DNA of 64,000 nucleotides. It comes from Fen-1058 sp964398185. GTDB lineage: Bacteria; Chloroflexota; Anaerolineae; Fen-1058. Under the pieces are notes generated by a model, which did not search any database, had not been told where the DNA came from, and worked only from the letters and a program-made list of their open reading frames with translations. Location: contig CAYNML010000017.1 in the NCBI GenBank assembly GCA_964398185.1, positions 14,934-78,933 on the forward strand. Reading direction: 5' to 3'. The translations under genes and the position numbers were made by a program. Positions 40,709 to 49,448 of this stretch are shown here, in pieces (position 1 is the stretch's first letter; the number at the start of each line of letters is the position of its first letter).

Positions 40709-41509
40709 ATGCGCGTCTTGATTGCAGTTGATATGGAAGGCATCTCCGGCGTAGTCCATTGGGATCACGTCAAACCCGGTCATTTTGAATATGACCGCTT
40801 CCGCCAGATCATGACCGATGAAGTAAACGCCGCCATCGACGGCGCGCTGGACGGCGGCGCCACCAGCGTGGTGGTCACCGACGGGCACAACGACGGGCGC
40901 AACATTCTCATCGAAAAGCTGCATGCCCCCGCCCGGCTCAATTCCGGCTCGCCCGCGCCATTGTCCATGGTGGAGGGTGTGCAGCAAGCCGAGGTGGTGT
41001 TCTTCATCGGTTATCACGCCCGCGCCGACACACCCGAAGCGATTCTGTGCCATACGTGGACGGATCAAGTCCGCAACGTGTGGTTGAACGATCGGGCCGT
41101 GGGCGAGATTGGCTTGAATGCCGCCGTCTGCGGATCGTTCGGGGCGCGCGTGTCGTTGATCACCGGCGATCGGGCGGCCGTGCAGGAAGCGATCGATCTG
41201 CTTGGCCCGATCGAATCCGTCGTGGTCAAGACGGCCAGCGGACGCATGAGCGCCGAATGTCTGGCGGTGGAGGAAACCCGCACCGCGATCCGGCACGCTG
41301 CCGCACACGCCATGGTGCGCCAGATCCCGCCGCTGATCATCGCACCGCCGATCCGCCTGCGCGTGCAGCTCACCCGCCCGGAACAAGTAGATAAAGCCCT
41401 GCGCGTGCCGGGATCGAAGCGCCTCGACGGAGTCACGCTCGAATGGGTGGGCGAAGACATGGTCAGCGTTTACCACGCTTTCCGCGCCATGGCCGGTTTG
41501 GGGAATTAA
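40709..41509 (+). CDS. M55 D-aminopeptidase DppA-like
   Basis: 266 residues. VDMEGISGV (7-15) supplies the first zinc ligands; VVTDGHNDGRNIL near 56 and IGYHARADTPEAILCHTW near 99 supply the conserved His residues. DppA removes D-amino acids from the N-terminus of peptides such as D-Ala-D-Ala. AAAGGAGCAGCG precedes the ATG. It closes the S9-MBL-DppA operon. Confidence 0.92.
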   Translation: MRVLIAVDMEGISGVVHWDHVKPGHFEYDRFRQIMTDEVNAAIDGALDGGATSVVVTDGHNDGRNILIEKLHAPARLNSGSPAPLSMVEGVQQAEVVFFIGYHARADTPEAILCHTWTDQVRNVWLNDRAVGEIGLNAAVCGSFGARVSLITGDRAAVQEAIDLLGPIESVVVKTASGRMSAECLAVEETRTAIRHAAAHAMVRQIPPLIIAPPIRLRVQLTRPEQVDKALRVPGSKRLDGVTLEWVGEDMVSVYHAFRAMAGLGN

Positions 41510-41556
41510 CAAAGGGCAATCACACAGACTTCCAACGTCTTGCAGATGTCGGAAGC

Positions 41557-42276
41557 CTACTTGATCTCATCCGCTGGTTCGGCCACCGGCAGCGGCGCGC
41601 GCCGGTTGAAGCGCGCCGCCAGATTGATCACAAACTGCTCCAACTGCTGGTGATAGCGATAGAACGCCAGCGCCAGCAGCACCCCGCCCGCAATCACCCC
41701 CACGATCAACGCCGGGGGCAGCACCGTGGCATAGGCCACCAGCCAGCACTGCACGATGACGCTGGGCATGCGGCCCACCGCCGCCAGCGGGATCATCAAC
41801 TTCAATGACAGGTGGCTCAACCCGATCGCATAACAGGCCAGATCGTCCGGCACCCACGGCATAACGAAGATGATGAAGAAGAAGATCGGCCCGCGCTTCT
41901 CCGTAAACCGATCGAACGTGGCCATCGACTTCGGATCGATCAGTCGATCGACCAACGGACGCCCGAAGCGCCGCCCTAAGATCATACACAACGCCGAGCC
42001 AATCGCCAGCCCGATAAAGGCGTACAGCACGCCCTGCCAGAAGCCAAACACATACGCGCCCACGATGGCCAGCAAACTGATCGGCGAGATCGACAGCACC
42101 GTTTGCACGATGATCATGCCAATCAAGACCAGCGGCCCCCATACGCCGAAGCCTTCAATCCACGCGCGCACCCGTTCCTGATCGGCCAGAAAACTGATCA
42201 GCGGCGGCCCGCCGACAAGGAAGCCCGCCACAGCCACCACGATAAAAATAATCAGCACATTCCAGCGTTTTTTCAT
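41557..42276 (-). CDS. TVP38/TMEM64 (VTT-domain) membrane protein
   Basis: 239 residues with about six hydrophobic segments (about 7-30, 48-70, 76-98, 128-146, 155-180, 190-210). The VTT/SNARE-associated signature is visible: FGFWQGVLYAFIGLAIGSALCMILGRRFGRPLVDRLI near 75-111 and FFIIFVMPWVPDDLACYAIGLSHLSL near 129-154. Relatives move or scramble lipids (DedA superfamily). It stands alone, convergent to the DppA-like gene. Confidence 0.87.
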   Translation of the reverse strand: MKKRWNVLIIFIVVAVAGFLVGGPPLISFLADQERVRAWIEGFGVWGPLVLIGMIIVQTVLSISPISLLAIVGAYVFGFWQGVLYAFIGLAIGSALCMILGRRFGRPLVDRLIDPKSMATFDRFTEKRGPIFFFIIFVMPWVPDDLACYAIGLSHLSLKLMIPLAAVGRMPSVIVQCWLVAYATVLPPALIVGVIAGGVLLALAFYRYHQQLEQFVINLAARFNRRAPLPVAEPADEIK

Positions 42277-42282
42277 CGGTCG

Positions 42283-42333
42283 TTGGCAGTTAGTTGCTGG
42301 TAGTGAGTTGCTGGTTGTTCAGCGCTGGTCGCC
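42283..42333. repeat. Degenerate word repeat (GTTGCTGG type)
   Basis: AGTTAGTTGCTGGTAGTGAG, then TTGCTGGTTGTTCAGCGCTGG: four to five diverged copies of an 8-base word directly upstream of the VTT gene start. Confidence 0.5.
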
Positions 42334-42357
42334 AGCAACTTAATGGTTGAACTTTGC

Positions 42358-42627
42358 TCATTGTTCATTGCTCAAGCGGCCCACGCGTTTGACGGTGGCG
42401 TGCGTGAACACCTCGGCGGTGTGCGGCGCTTTGCGGAGCGTGCGCGTCAAGTCGGTGCCGGCGTAGTGCAGATCTTTGTGCAAGCCACCGCGCCACAACG
42501 ACGAGGCGGTGACGTCGTACACCACGCCCTCATAGGCAATGTAGGCCGGTCTGCCGCGCGTGCCGTCAAACTGCTGCAACTCGCGCTCAGTGAAAATTCG
42601 TTCTTCTTCCAGAGTTGAATCCGGCAT
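42358..42627 (-). CDS. Cytochrome b5-like small protein
   Basis: 89 residues. FTERELQQFDGTRGRPAYIAYEGVVYDVTASSLWRGGLH (12-50) matches the start of a cytochrome b5-type domain, and HYAGTDLTRTLRKAPHTAEVF (54-74) is typical of the short heme/steroid-binding subfamily. In many such short forms the heme ligands are weak, so heme binding is uncertain. The DinB-type gene is upstream in the same direction (nine bases away), so they may share a transcript. Confidence 0.8.
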   Translation of the reverse strand: MPDSTLEEERIFTERELQQFDGTRGRPAYIAYEGVVYDVTASSLWRGGLHKDLHYAGTDLTRTLRKAPHTAEVFTHATVKRVGRLSNEQ

Positions 42628-42636
42628 GGGGTCAAT

Positions 42637-43386
42637 CTACTTTGAACGAGTCGCTGTTTTCTTCTTACGCACCGTTTTCTTTCCGGCGCCAGTCGTTGTC
42701 TTCTTCTTAGTCGTTGTCGGTTTTTTGGCGGCAGTTGTAGCGGTCTGCTTGCGGCGACGCGCAGTCGGCTGCTCGCTGCCGGCTTCGCCTTTTAGCCACG
42801 TTTTCCGCTCTGACGGCTGATACGCCTCACGCGGCTGGCTTTGCAGGCTGGCGCTGCGCGGGAAGCCCGGCGCGTCGATGACGCTCTCGCATTGATAGCG
42901 GTGCATCTCGCGATGCAGCGCCATGAAGTAGATCCAGCCCCTGGCGTTCAACGCGCCAAAATCGGGATGCGGCGCCAGCGCGGTGAGATCGGGCGCGGGG
43001 GGCAGTGAATCGATCGTGCAGCGAGCCAGCGTGCGGCAGGCTTCGGTCAGCGCTTCCAGGTCAATCAGCGTGGCCGCGTTCCGCGCACCATCACCACCAA
43101 TCAAGGTAGCCGGATCGATTTCGCTGCCGCGCCCCTGTACCAGCAGCGCGATCCAGCCCCAGAACATCTCATCGGCAAATGACGCGTGTGTGACAATCTC
43201 GGCGATGGAATAGACGTTCTCCGCCGGTTTGAAGTGAACTTGCTCTTCATTCAAGCCGCGCAGCCACGCTTGAATGTCGTCCAGCGCCAGTTCGTACTCG
43301 AAGAGCAGCTCTTCCCAATCGAGTTCCTGCGCGCGCTGGTTGACCAGTTCAGGATGTTGAATCAATTCGTCAAGAGGAAGTGACAT
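42637..43386 (-). CDS. DinB-like protein with basic C-terminal tail
   Basis: 249 residues. Residues 1-185 fit the DinB/YfiT four-helix bundle: WLRGLNEEQVHFKPAENVYSIAEIVTHASFADEMFWGWI near 40-78 with a His, and ALHREMHRYQCESV near 160-172 with the HxxxH pair that binds metal. From about 200 the chain changes to a Lys/Thr/Ala-rich tail (RRRKQTATTAAKKPTTTKKK...) resembling histone H1 tails. The ATG at 43386 is used because the conserved region starts there, and the stop of the upstream gene is two bases away. A thiol S-transferase or hydrolase role is possible. Confidence 0.8.
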   Translation of the reverse strand: MSLPLDELIQHPELVNQRAQELDWEELLFEYELALDDIQAWLRGLNEEQVHFKPAENVYSIAEIVTHASFADEMFWGWIALLVQGRGSEIDPATLIGGDGARNAATLIDLEALTEACRTLARCTIDSLPPAPDLTALAPHPDFGALNARGWIYFMALHREMHRYQCESVIDAPGFPRSASLQSQPREAYQPSERKTWLKGEAGSEQPTARRRKQTATTAAKKPTTTKKKTTTGAGKKTVRKKKTATRSK

Positions 43387-43388
43387 AG

Positions 43389-44069
43389 CTACCGCCCAAA
43401 TTTCGGACCTAACGTGACTGTCACTTGCTGATCGGTGTCCGTCCACGTCGCCAGTTCGCCTTCGGGGCCAAGGGCCAGCGCCACACCATCGGGGATGCCG
43501 AGCGCGATCGCTTCCGGATAGCGCTGCAAGGCGGCGCGCACCTGCGGTGTTCGTTCACGAGTGTAATGCGCCGTAATCAACGCGTCGGACACCCAGCCCC
43601 AGCCGGGATAGATCTTACCCTGCGCGGTATTGATGCCCCACTTGCCCAGCAGCAGCGCGCCGGCATCTTCACCCACGATGACAGCCCCGCCGTCAAAAGC
43701 CGTGGCCAGCGCCTCGATGGCGTGGGTGCCTTCCAATGTTTCTAGCAAGCGCTGCAAGCTGCCGCCGCCGACGAAAATCAAACTCGCATTCGCCACGCGG
43801 CGATAATTTGCCGGATCATTCGCGGACTGCTGATCGTGAATGGGCACGATGTAGCCGTGCGGCGCACCTAGATCGGTATAGAACGACAGGAACGCCTCAC
43901 CCCTCATCGGATCGGGATCAGCCGCCGGAATGTAGGCGATGGGCGATTCATCGGTAATGGCCGAGATCGCCTGTGAGTGAATCACTTCGTTGTCTTCCCA
44001 GCGCCCGCCGCCCAGCAAAATCAACCAGCCCGCGCCGGTGCGCCATTGCAGAGGTCCTGCTTGTGTCAT
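43389..44069 (-). CDS. Peptidase S51/cyanophycinase-like protein lacking the serine
   Basis: 226 residues with a class-I-glutamine-amidotransferase-like fold: WLILLGGGRWEDNEVI near 15, IAYIPAADPDPMRGEAFLSFY near 44 and ASLIFVGGGSLQRLLETLEG near 93. The nucleophile elbow of S51 enzymes is GxSAGA; here it reads VIVGEDAGALLLG near 130, with Asp in place of Ser. His in ITAHYTRERTPQVRAAL near 167 corresponds to the catalytic His region. Activity by the usual mechanism is therefore doubtful. Neighbours on the minus strand are the DinB-like gene (two bases downstream) and an MBL-fold gene. Confidence 0.72.
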   Translation of the reverse strand: MTQAGPLQWRTGAGWLILLGGGRWEDNEVIHSQAISAITDESPIAYIPAADPDPMRGEAFLSFYTDLGAPHGYIVPIHDQQSANDPANYRRVANASLIFVGGGSLQRLLETLEGTHAIEALATAFDGGAVIVGEDAGALLLGKWGINTAQGKIYPGWGWVSDALITAHYTRERTPQVRAALQRYPEAIALGIPDGVALALGPEGELATWTDTDQQVTVTLGPKFGR

Positions 44070-44094
44070 GGTGTCTCTTTTTGTGTCATGCCCG

Positions 44095-44180
44095 AATGCA
44101 TCTATCGGGTATCCAGTTTGACCACTGGCAAGTCACGCGAATGAGGCTCTGGATTCCCGCCGACTGCGTGCGGGAATGAC
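44095..44180. repeat. Family D palindromic repeat, copy 4
   Basis: 86 bases, GTCATGCCCGA...CGGGTATCCAG then CTGGATTCCCGC...GCGGGAATGAC, in the spacer between two minus-strand genes. Confidence 0.85.
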
Positions 44181-44181
44181 T

Positions 44182-44814
44182 TCACAGTTTCGCCGCAAAC
44201 GCGCCCAGTTGTGCTGCAGTGTCAGGCATTAACGGCTGACCGTGCCCAAAGCACACGACCGCGGGCTCCAACGCGGCAATCTTCTTGATCGACTGTTTGT
44301 TTTCGTCCATGTCAACCGTGAAGTTCGCAAAGGGCAAACGCAGGCGAGGCAGGCGCATCACCACGTCGCCGCAGAACAACAGACGCCGATCGGGCTGCCA
44401 GAAGCTCACATGCCCCCGCGTATGACCGGGCGTCAAGATCACCTGCAGACCATTCAGCGCCTCGGGCAAAGTCTCGCCATCCTGCACTGCGCGCCGCGCG
44501 GCTGGCGTGTCCGGCAAAGCGGATACCTGGCGCAGCAGGAGCGGCCAATCCAGTGGATGCGCCACCACCTGCGCACCCGTCGCCGCCTGCAACTTCGCCA
44601 GCCCGCCGGTGTGATCGGGATGCGCGTGGGTAATGAGGATGCGCTTCACGTCCGACGGGCTGTGTCCGCTAGCCTGAAGTTGTTTCAGCACTTTGCTGGC
44701 TGCCAACCCCAACCCCGCATCGATCAACGTCAGGCCATCGCTGCTTTCCAGCGCGTACACACGACCCATGACCAAGCCTGAAAACGCGTACACGCCCGGC
44801 AAAATCAATTGCAT
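44182..44814 (-). CDS. Metallo-beta-lactamase-fold hydrolase (glyoxalase II-like)
   Basis: 210 residues. ITHAHPDHTGG near 61 gives the HxHxDH metal motif. LTPGHTRGHVSFWQPDRRLLFCGDVVMR near 127-154 supplies the next His and the bridging Asp, and VVCFGHGQPL near 187 the final His. Members hydrolyse thioesters or other esters. The ATG at 44814 has GGGAGGAGAGG immediately before it; the longer frame to 44865 lacks a site. Confidence 0.88.
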   Translation of the reverse strand: MQLILPGVYAFSGLVMGRVYALESSDGLTLIDAGLGLAASKVLKQLQASGHSPSDVKRILITHAHPDHTGGLAKLQAATGAQVVAHPLDWPLLLRQVSALPDTPAARRAVQDGETLPEALNGLQVILTPGHTRGHVSFWQPDRRLLFCGDVVMRLPRLRLPFANFTVDMDENKQSIKKIAALEPAVVCFGHGQPLMPDTAAQLGAFAAKL

Positions 44815-44946
44815 ACCTCTCCTCCCGCTTTCGACTGCGGCAAATTCTATCACACAAACACGCACCCATCACGCGCGCCAGACACGCCAAGCGCCGCCGG
44901 ATTCGCGCAACAGCGGCCGGCGGCGCTTCGATCGGCACCACACACG

Positions 44947-46452
44947 TTAGAGCGAATACAACTCGCCGTACTTGGTCCGCAGATAGTTGATGTAAGGCTC
45001 GATGCTCAACGGCTTGCCCGTCGCGCGTTCGATCACTTCGCTGGCCGTAAACTTGCTGCCGTGCTGGTAAACATTCTGCGTTAACCAGCCGCGCAGCGTA
45101 TCGAATTTGCCCGCGCGCATTTCATCGGGAATCTGCGGATGCGCCTGCAACGCCGCCGCAAAGAACTGGGCGCTCATGATATTGCCCAGTGTGTAGCCCT
45201 GGAACGATCCACCGACGATGCCGCCGTACCAGTGCACATCTTGCAGCACGCCGTCGCGATCGTCTGGGGCGCGCACACCCAGATCGGATTGATAGCGCGC
45301 GTGCCAGGCCTCAGCCAGATCGCGGACGGTCAGCGTGCCTTCCAGCAGCGCCGTCTCAAGATCGAAGCGGATCATCACGTGCAGGTTGTAGGTCACTTCG
45401 TCGGCATCGGTGCGGATCAGCGATCGCTCCACTTTGTTGATGGCGCGATAGAACGTCTCGAACGACACAGACTTCAGCTGCTCCGGGAACGCCGCTTGCA
45501 ACTTGGGATAGAAGAACATCCAGAAGTCGCGGCTGCGCCCGACCAGATTCTCCCACGTGCGCGATTGGCTCTCATGCACCCCCGACGATGTTCCACCCGC
45601 CAACGGCGTGCCTTCCAACTCCATACGGATGCCCTGCTCGTACATGGCGTGGCCGGCTTCGTGCAGCGTGCTGAACAAGGCATCGCCCAGATCGCGTTCT
45701 TTGACACGCGTGGTGATGCGCACATCACCCAGCGAGAACTTGGTCATGAAGGGGTGATGCGTCTTGTCCTGCCGCCCGCGATTGAAGTCGTAGCCGTAGA
45801 CCTTGATGACTTCCTGCCCGAAGGCCAGCTGCTGATCTTCGGGATAGAGCTGCTTCAAGCAGGCATCATCGGCCGGCGGCTGCGCGGTGATCGCCTGCAC
45901 GATCGGCACCAGCTGCGCCCGCAGTTCGGCGAAGAGCGGGCGCACCGTGGAAACTTTCATGCCCTCGTCGGCGAAATCGATCAAAGGATCGGCGATGTGC
46001 TCGTAGCCGGGGAAGTAGTTCGCCAGCTGGCGGCTCAAATCGAGCGTCTTCTCCAGATAGGGCTGCACGCGCTTGAAGTCGTTGGCCGGGCGCGCTTCGG
46101 TCCACACTTGATACGATTCAGCCTGATGCTCGTTGAGCTGCGCCACAAACTCTGAAGGTATCCTGGTGCTGCGTTCATACTCGCGGCGCGTGACGCGGAT
46201 CAGACTGGCGTCATCGGAATCATAGGGCAGACTTTCTTCGTAGGGACGCAGATCAGCGAGCAGTTTGCCAACCGCCGGATCGGTGAACTTCTCGTGCGCC
46301 AGACGGCCCAGCGTCGCCATCTGACGACCGCGCGCCGCGGCGCCGCCGGACGGCATGTAGGTAGATTGATCCCAACTCAACAGCGCATTCGCCGAATTGA
46401 GATCGTTGACTTCGAGCAGGCGGGTTTTGAGCTCTTGCAGTGGGGTGTTCAT
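44947..46452 (-). CDS. M32 carboxypeptidase (Taq type)
   Basis: 501 residues, the normal length for this zinc carboxypeptidase, which removes C-terminal amino acids in the cytosol. HEAGHAMYEQG near 265 is the HExxH zinc site; the family blocks DVRITTR near 243, GVHESQSRTWENLVGRS near 294 (with the Glu ligand) and HVMIRFDLETALLEG near 355 are present. GGAGGCCC precedes the ATG at 46452. Confidence 0.95.
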   Translation of the reverse strand: MNTPLQELKTRLLEVNDLNSANALLSWDQSTYMPSGGAAARGRQMATLGRLAHEKFTDPAVGKLLADLRPYEESLPYDSDDASLIRVTRREYERSTRIPSEFVAQLNEHQAESYQVWTEARPANDFKRVQPYLEKTLDLSRQLANYFPGYEHIADPLIDFADEGMKVSTVRPLFAELRAQLVPIVQAITAQPPADDACLKQLYPEDQQLAFGQEVIKVYGYDFNRGRQDKTHHPFMTKFSLGDVRITTRVKERDLGDALFSTLHEAGHAMYEQGIRMELEGTPLAGGTSSGVHESQSRTWENLVGRSRDFWMFFYPKLQAAFPEQLKSVSFETFYRAINKVERSLIRTDADEVTYNLHVMIRFDLETALLEGTLTVRDLAEAWHARYQSDLGVRAPDDRDGVLQDVHWYGGIVGGSFQGYTLGNIMSAQFFAAALQAHPQIPDEMRAGKFDTLRGWLTQNVYQHGSKFTASEVIERATGKPLSIEPYINYLRTKYGELYSL

Positions 46453-46462
46453 GGGCCTCCAG

Positions 46463-46560
46463 AAGGACTACAGCGGATTTAGGATAGAACGGATTTGGGA
46501 GACAACGAATTCAGGATGCAATGTATTCCGGGTGCAACAGATTTGGGAAACAACAGATGA
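46463..46560. repeat. Degenerate word repeat (CGGATTTRGGATA type)
   Basis: GGACTACAGCGGATTTAGG and AACGGATTTGGGAGACAAC are diverged, inverted relatives of the 76-base tandem repeat at 47391; the region then continues with CAACAGATTTGGGAAACAAC. No gene is seen here. Confidence 0.55.
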
Positions 46561-46575
46561 GAACACACGCCAGCA

Positions 46576-47373
46576 TCATTTGATGCGGACAGGCGTGACG
46601 GATAGCCGCACGTCATGAAAGTTGACCAGCAGACCAAAACACATTTCCAATTGACGCAGGCGGGCCTTGAGCCGTTCGACCAGCGTTTCGTCTGGCAGAC
46701 TCAAAGCGTAGACAGCCAGCGCAACCTTATTCTCCACAACAAGCAGCCGCGCTTCTTGCTGGCCGAGCAGCTCGCCCTCGTAGGTAACAGGCAATTCTTT
46801 GAGGTAGGCATAGTTCAGGCCGCCGCGTTGCAGCTCGATCATCGCCGCCCGCCGGTAAATCTGATGCAGAAAACCGGGACCCAGCGTGAAATGCACCCGA
46901 TGACAGCTGCGCAAAATGGCATCCGTCAAGTCGGGATATAACCACTGCGCTGCCGCCGGCTCCGGCTGCCAGTCAAATACGGCCTGTCGGTCGCGCACGA
47001 AATTTGGAAAGCGCTCGATTTGCGCCGAAGGCCCGCCAAAGTTTGCTACCAGCGCCACATCGGCGTTGGTGACTTTCAAGTAAGAAATCGCCTGCGCGCG
47101 ATGCAGCGGCAAAATACCGGGAGCCACTTTCAATTCAAGCAAAAGTTTGCCGTGCTCCACCCAGACATCCACAAAATACAGACCAACCTGCTGTGACTCG
47201 TAAAACACATCGAACGATTTCTGTGTAACACAGTGAATGCCGCGTTTTTCCAGCCCGATGGCGATCGCCTGCTCATAGAAGTTCTCCTTGAGCAGCGGGC
47301 CGAGCGAGTTATAGACGTGAAACATCACCCCGCGTACTGCGTAACTCAATTCAGCATGAAGGAGTTCCGTCAT
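46576..47373 (-). CDS. Tandem GxxExxY protein
   Basis: 265 residues made of two GxxExxY units. The first has VMFHVYNSLGPLLKENFYEQAI near 16 and a PD-(D/E)xK-like strand pattern (VGLYFVDVWVEHGKLLLELKV near 63-83). The second has HFTLGPGFLHQIYRRAAMIEL near 162 and RLLVVENKVALAVYALS near 200. Members of this family are usually about 120-140 residues, so this is a fused duplication. The fold suggests a nuclease. The start is taken at 47373 (MTELLHAELSYAVRG); an ATG at 47385 is also possible. Confidence 0.8.
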   Translation of the reverse strand: MTELLHAELSYAVRGVMFHVYNSLGPLLKENFYEQAIAIGLEKRGIHCVTQKSFDVFYESQQVGLYFVDVWVEHGKLLLELKVAPGILPLHRAQAISYLKVTNADVALVANFGGPSAQIERFPNFVRDRQAVFDWQPEPAAAQWLYPDLTDAILRSCHRVHFTLGPGFLHQIYRRAAMIELQRGGLNYAYLKELPVTYEGELLGQQEARLLVVENKVALAVYALSLPDETLVERLKARLRQLEMCFGLLVNFHDVRLSVTPVRIK

Positions 47374-47390
47374 AGCGCCTGGCATCGCGG

Positions 47391-47578
47391 TCAGAAATCC
47401 GCTTTATCCTCAATCCGTTGTAGTCTGTTCAGCACCGATCCGGGCGGGGCTGCGACGTTTAGAACGTCAGAAATCCGCTTTATCCTCAATCCGTTGTAGT
47501 CTGTTCAGCACCGATCCGGGCGGGGCTGCGACGTTTAGAACGTCAGAAATCCGCTTTATCCTCAATCCGTTGTAGTCT
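47391..47578. repeat. 76-base tandem repeat, 2.5 copies
   Basis: Exact copies at 47391-47466 and 47467-47542 and a partial copy (36 bases) at 47543-47578. The partial copy contains the last codons and stop of the M20 gene (minus strand, ACTACAACGGATTGA), so each full unit carries a duplicate of that gene end. The rest of the unit has the palindrome-like CAGCACCGATCCGGGCGGGG. Confidence 0.9.
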
Positions 47579-48755
47579 CCTCGCGCGCGTACCTCACCGC
47601 CGCCTCGGCCAGCACGGCCACACCCAGCGGCAGCACATCCTCGTCGATGTCAAAGCGCGGATTGTGGTGCGGCGCGTTCAGGCCTTTCGCGGCATTCGCG
47701 GAGCCGATGAAGAAGAAGCAGCCCGGCACGCGGCTGAGAAACTCGCTCATGTCTTCAGCCGTCATCGTCAGTTGATCAGCGGTGACGTGCTCCGCTCCCA
47801 GCACCTCGATCGCCGTTTCGCGCACCACCTGTGCCACACGCTCATCGTTGACGGTCGCGGGCGAGATCGCTTTGATCTCGATCGTCGCACTGCCCCCCAA
47901 TGCCCGAGCGGTCTGCTCGACGACTTCTGTCATGCGACCCACAATCTGATCGCGCGTGGCCGTATCGAACGTGCGGATCGTCCCCGTCATTTCGGCCGTG
48001 TCGGCGATGATGTTGAACGCCGTCCCCGCGTGAATCGATCCGACCGTGACTACCGCCGTCTGACGCGGATTGACGTTGCGCGCCACGATGCTTTGCAAAG
48101 CCACCACAATCTGCGAGGCGATCAGCACGGCATCAACGCACAGATGCGGCTGCGCGCCGTGTCCGCCCTTGCCCTGCACCTTGATCGTGAAGATGTCCGC
48201 GGCGGCCATCACACCGCCATTCCCGGCCGCCAGCAGCCCCAACGGCTGATCGTTCCACACGTGCAGGCCCAGTGCCACATCCGGCTTGGGATTCTCCAGG
48301 ACGTTGTCCGCGATCATCGCCAGCGCACCGCCACAACCTTCCTCGCCGGGTTGAAACACAAACTTGATCGTGCCCGCCAGTTCCTCGCGATGCTTTGCCA
48401 TTAACTGTGCGATCCCCAGGCCGATCGCCGTATGGGCATCGTGCCCGCAGGCGTGCATGACACCCGCGTTTTCCGAAACATAGTCGGTCTGATTCAATTC
48501 GTGAATCGGCAGCGCGTCCATATCAAAGCGCAACATCACTACCGGGCCGGGCTGCGATCCTTCAAGCAAGCCCACCACCCCGGTCTTCCCCACGCCCGTC
48601 TGCACTTCCATCCCCAGCGAGGATAAATACTTCGCCACAATGCCCGAAGTTCGAAACTCCTGAAAGCCCAACTCCGGATGGCAATGAAAATCGCGCCGCC
48701 AGGCGATGAGTTGATCTTTCAAGGAATGAGCTTCAGTTCTGATTATATCAATCAT
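47562..48755 (-). CDS. M20D amidohydrolase/peptidase
   Basis: 397 residues of the metal-dependent amidohydrolase group (hippurate hydrolase/IAA-amino acid hydrolase type). WRRDFHCHPELGFQEFRTS near 19, MHACGHDAHTAIGLG near 105 with the dinuclear metal ligands, VFQPGEEGCGGALAMI near 135 and a dimerisation domain (GKGGHGAQPHLCVDAVLIASQIV near 185). The C-terminal NPRFDIDEDVLPLGV block near 365 carries the final part of the catalytic domain. The last bases lie in a 76-base tandem repeat. The stop of the upstream membrane-protein gene is two bases from its ATG, so they share a transcript. Confidence 0.94.
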   Translation of the reverse strand: MIDIIRTEAHSLKDQLIAWRRDFHCHPELGFQEFRTSGIVAKYLSSLGMEVQTGVGKTGVVGLLEGSQPGPVVMLRFDMDALPIHELNQTDYVSENAGVMHACGHDAHTAIGLGIAQLMAKHREELAGTIKFVFQPGEEGCGGALAMIADNVLENPKPDVALGLHVWNDQPLGLLAAGNGGVMAAADIFTIKVQGKGGHGAQPHLCVDAVLIASQIVVALQSIVARNVNPRQTAVVTVGSIHAGTAFNIIADTAEMTGTIRTFDTATRDQIVGRMTEVVEQTARALGGSATIEIKAISPATVNDERVAQVVRETAIEVLGAEHVTADQLTMTAEDMSEFLSRVPGCFFFIGSANAAKGLNAPHHNPRFDIDEDVLPLGVAVLAEAAVRYAREETTTD

Positions 48756-48757
48756 GA

Positions 48758-49357
48758 TTAGTCTTCCCAAAAAACCGTTTGCTCCACTGCGGTTTTGTTC
48801 GAGTCGATGGCGCACAGGTAGACCCAAAAATATTGCCCCATCCACCAGCGACGAATATCACATTGTGCGACACGACATTCATCATAGATTGAATCAGCCT
48901 TTGTTTTGAATTCCCAGTCATTCACGCAGTATTGTCGCATTTGCCCTTCATAATACGCAACAGTATCGGACAGGGGAAGGTTAACTGTGTAGGTTTGAGT
49001 TCGACCAATGCCAGCTGACCCTCCGCCTGTTTCGATTTGTGTTTGGACACCAGGATAAGGAACAGGGGAGGGCCACGGCGTTCCAGCATAAATCATGGTA
49101 AGGAAAGCAGTGAATATACAGCCGCCAATGCCTCCAATTATTCCTCCTATAGCCACACCAACTCTTGCACTAGGTGATCTGACAATTGCGCTTAAGAATG
49201 CCCCGCCAACTGCGCCGCCGATCCCAAGAATCGCTAATCCGCTCGCCCAGAAGCGGGATGGCGCCGACAAAAAGACGTAGCCGCTGACAATGCCACCACC
49301 GAGAGCCGCCCCGATCAACATACGTTGCACAAGTGTATAACTGGCGCGCTTGTCCAT
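48758..49357 (-). CDS. Glycine-zipper membrane protein
   Basis: 199 residues; I do not recognise a family. Three hydrophobic, glycine-rich segments lie at about 10-30, 37-58 and 66-90, with GxxxG spacing (GIGGAVGGAFL, GGIIGGIGG). An external region of about 105 residues follows, with Gly/Ser linker and four cysteines (near 139, 156, 161, 181) that could form disulfides. Base composition is lower in GC than the flanking genes. Translation is followed directly by the M20 gene. Confidence 0.68.
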   Translation of the reverse strand: MDKRASYTLVQRMLIGAALGGGIVSGYVFLSAPSRFWASGLAILGIGGAVGGAFLSAIVRSPSARVGVAIGGIIGGIGGCIFTAFLTMIYAGTPWPSPVPYPGVQTQIETGGGSAGIGRTQTYTVNLPLSDTVAYYEGQMRQYCVNDWEFKTKADSIYDECRVAQCDIRRWWMGQYFWVYLCAIDSNKTAVEQTVFWED

Positions 49358-49448
49358 TGAGTATTACCATCCGGAAGTCAGCAACCCCGTCGCCGCGCCG
49401 AGGACGGCGCGGCGAGCAGGAACGTCATGAGTAGGGCGCATAGCGCCC

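Noticed and set aside
47391..47578. CRISPR array
   Set aside because: Units are identical throughout, 76 bases long, with no repeat/spacer alternation and no cas genes.
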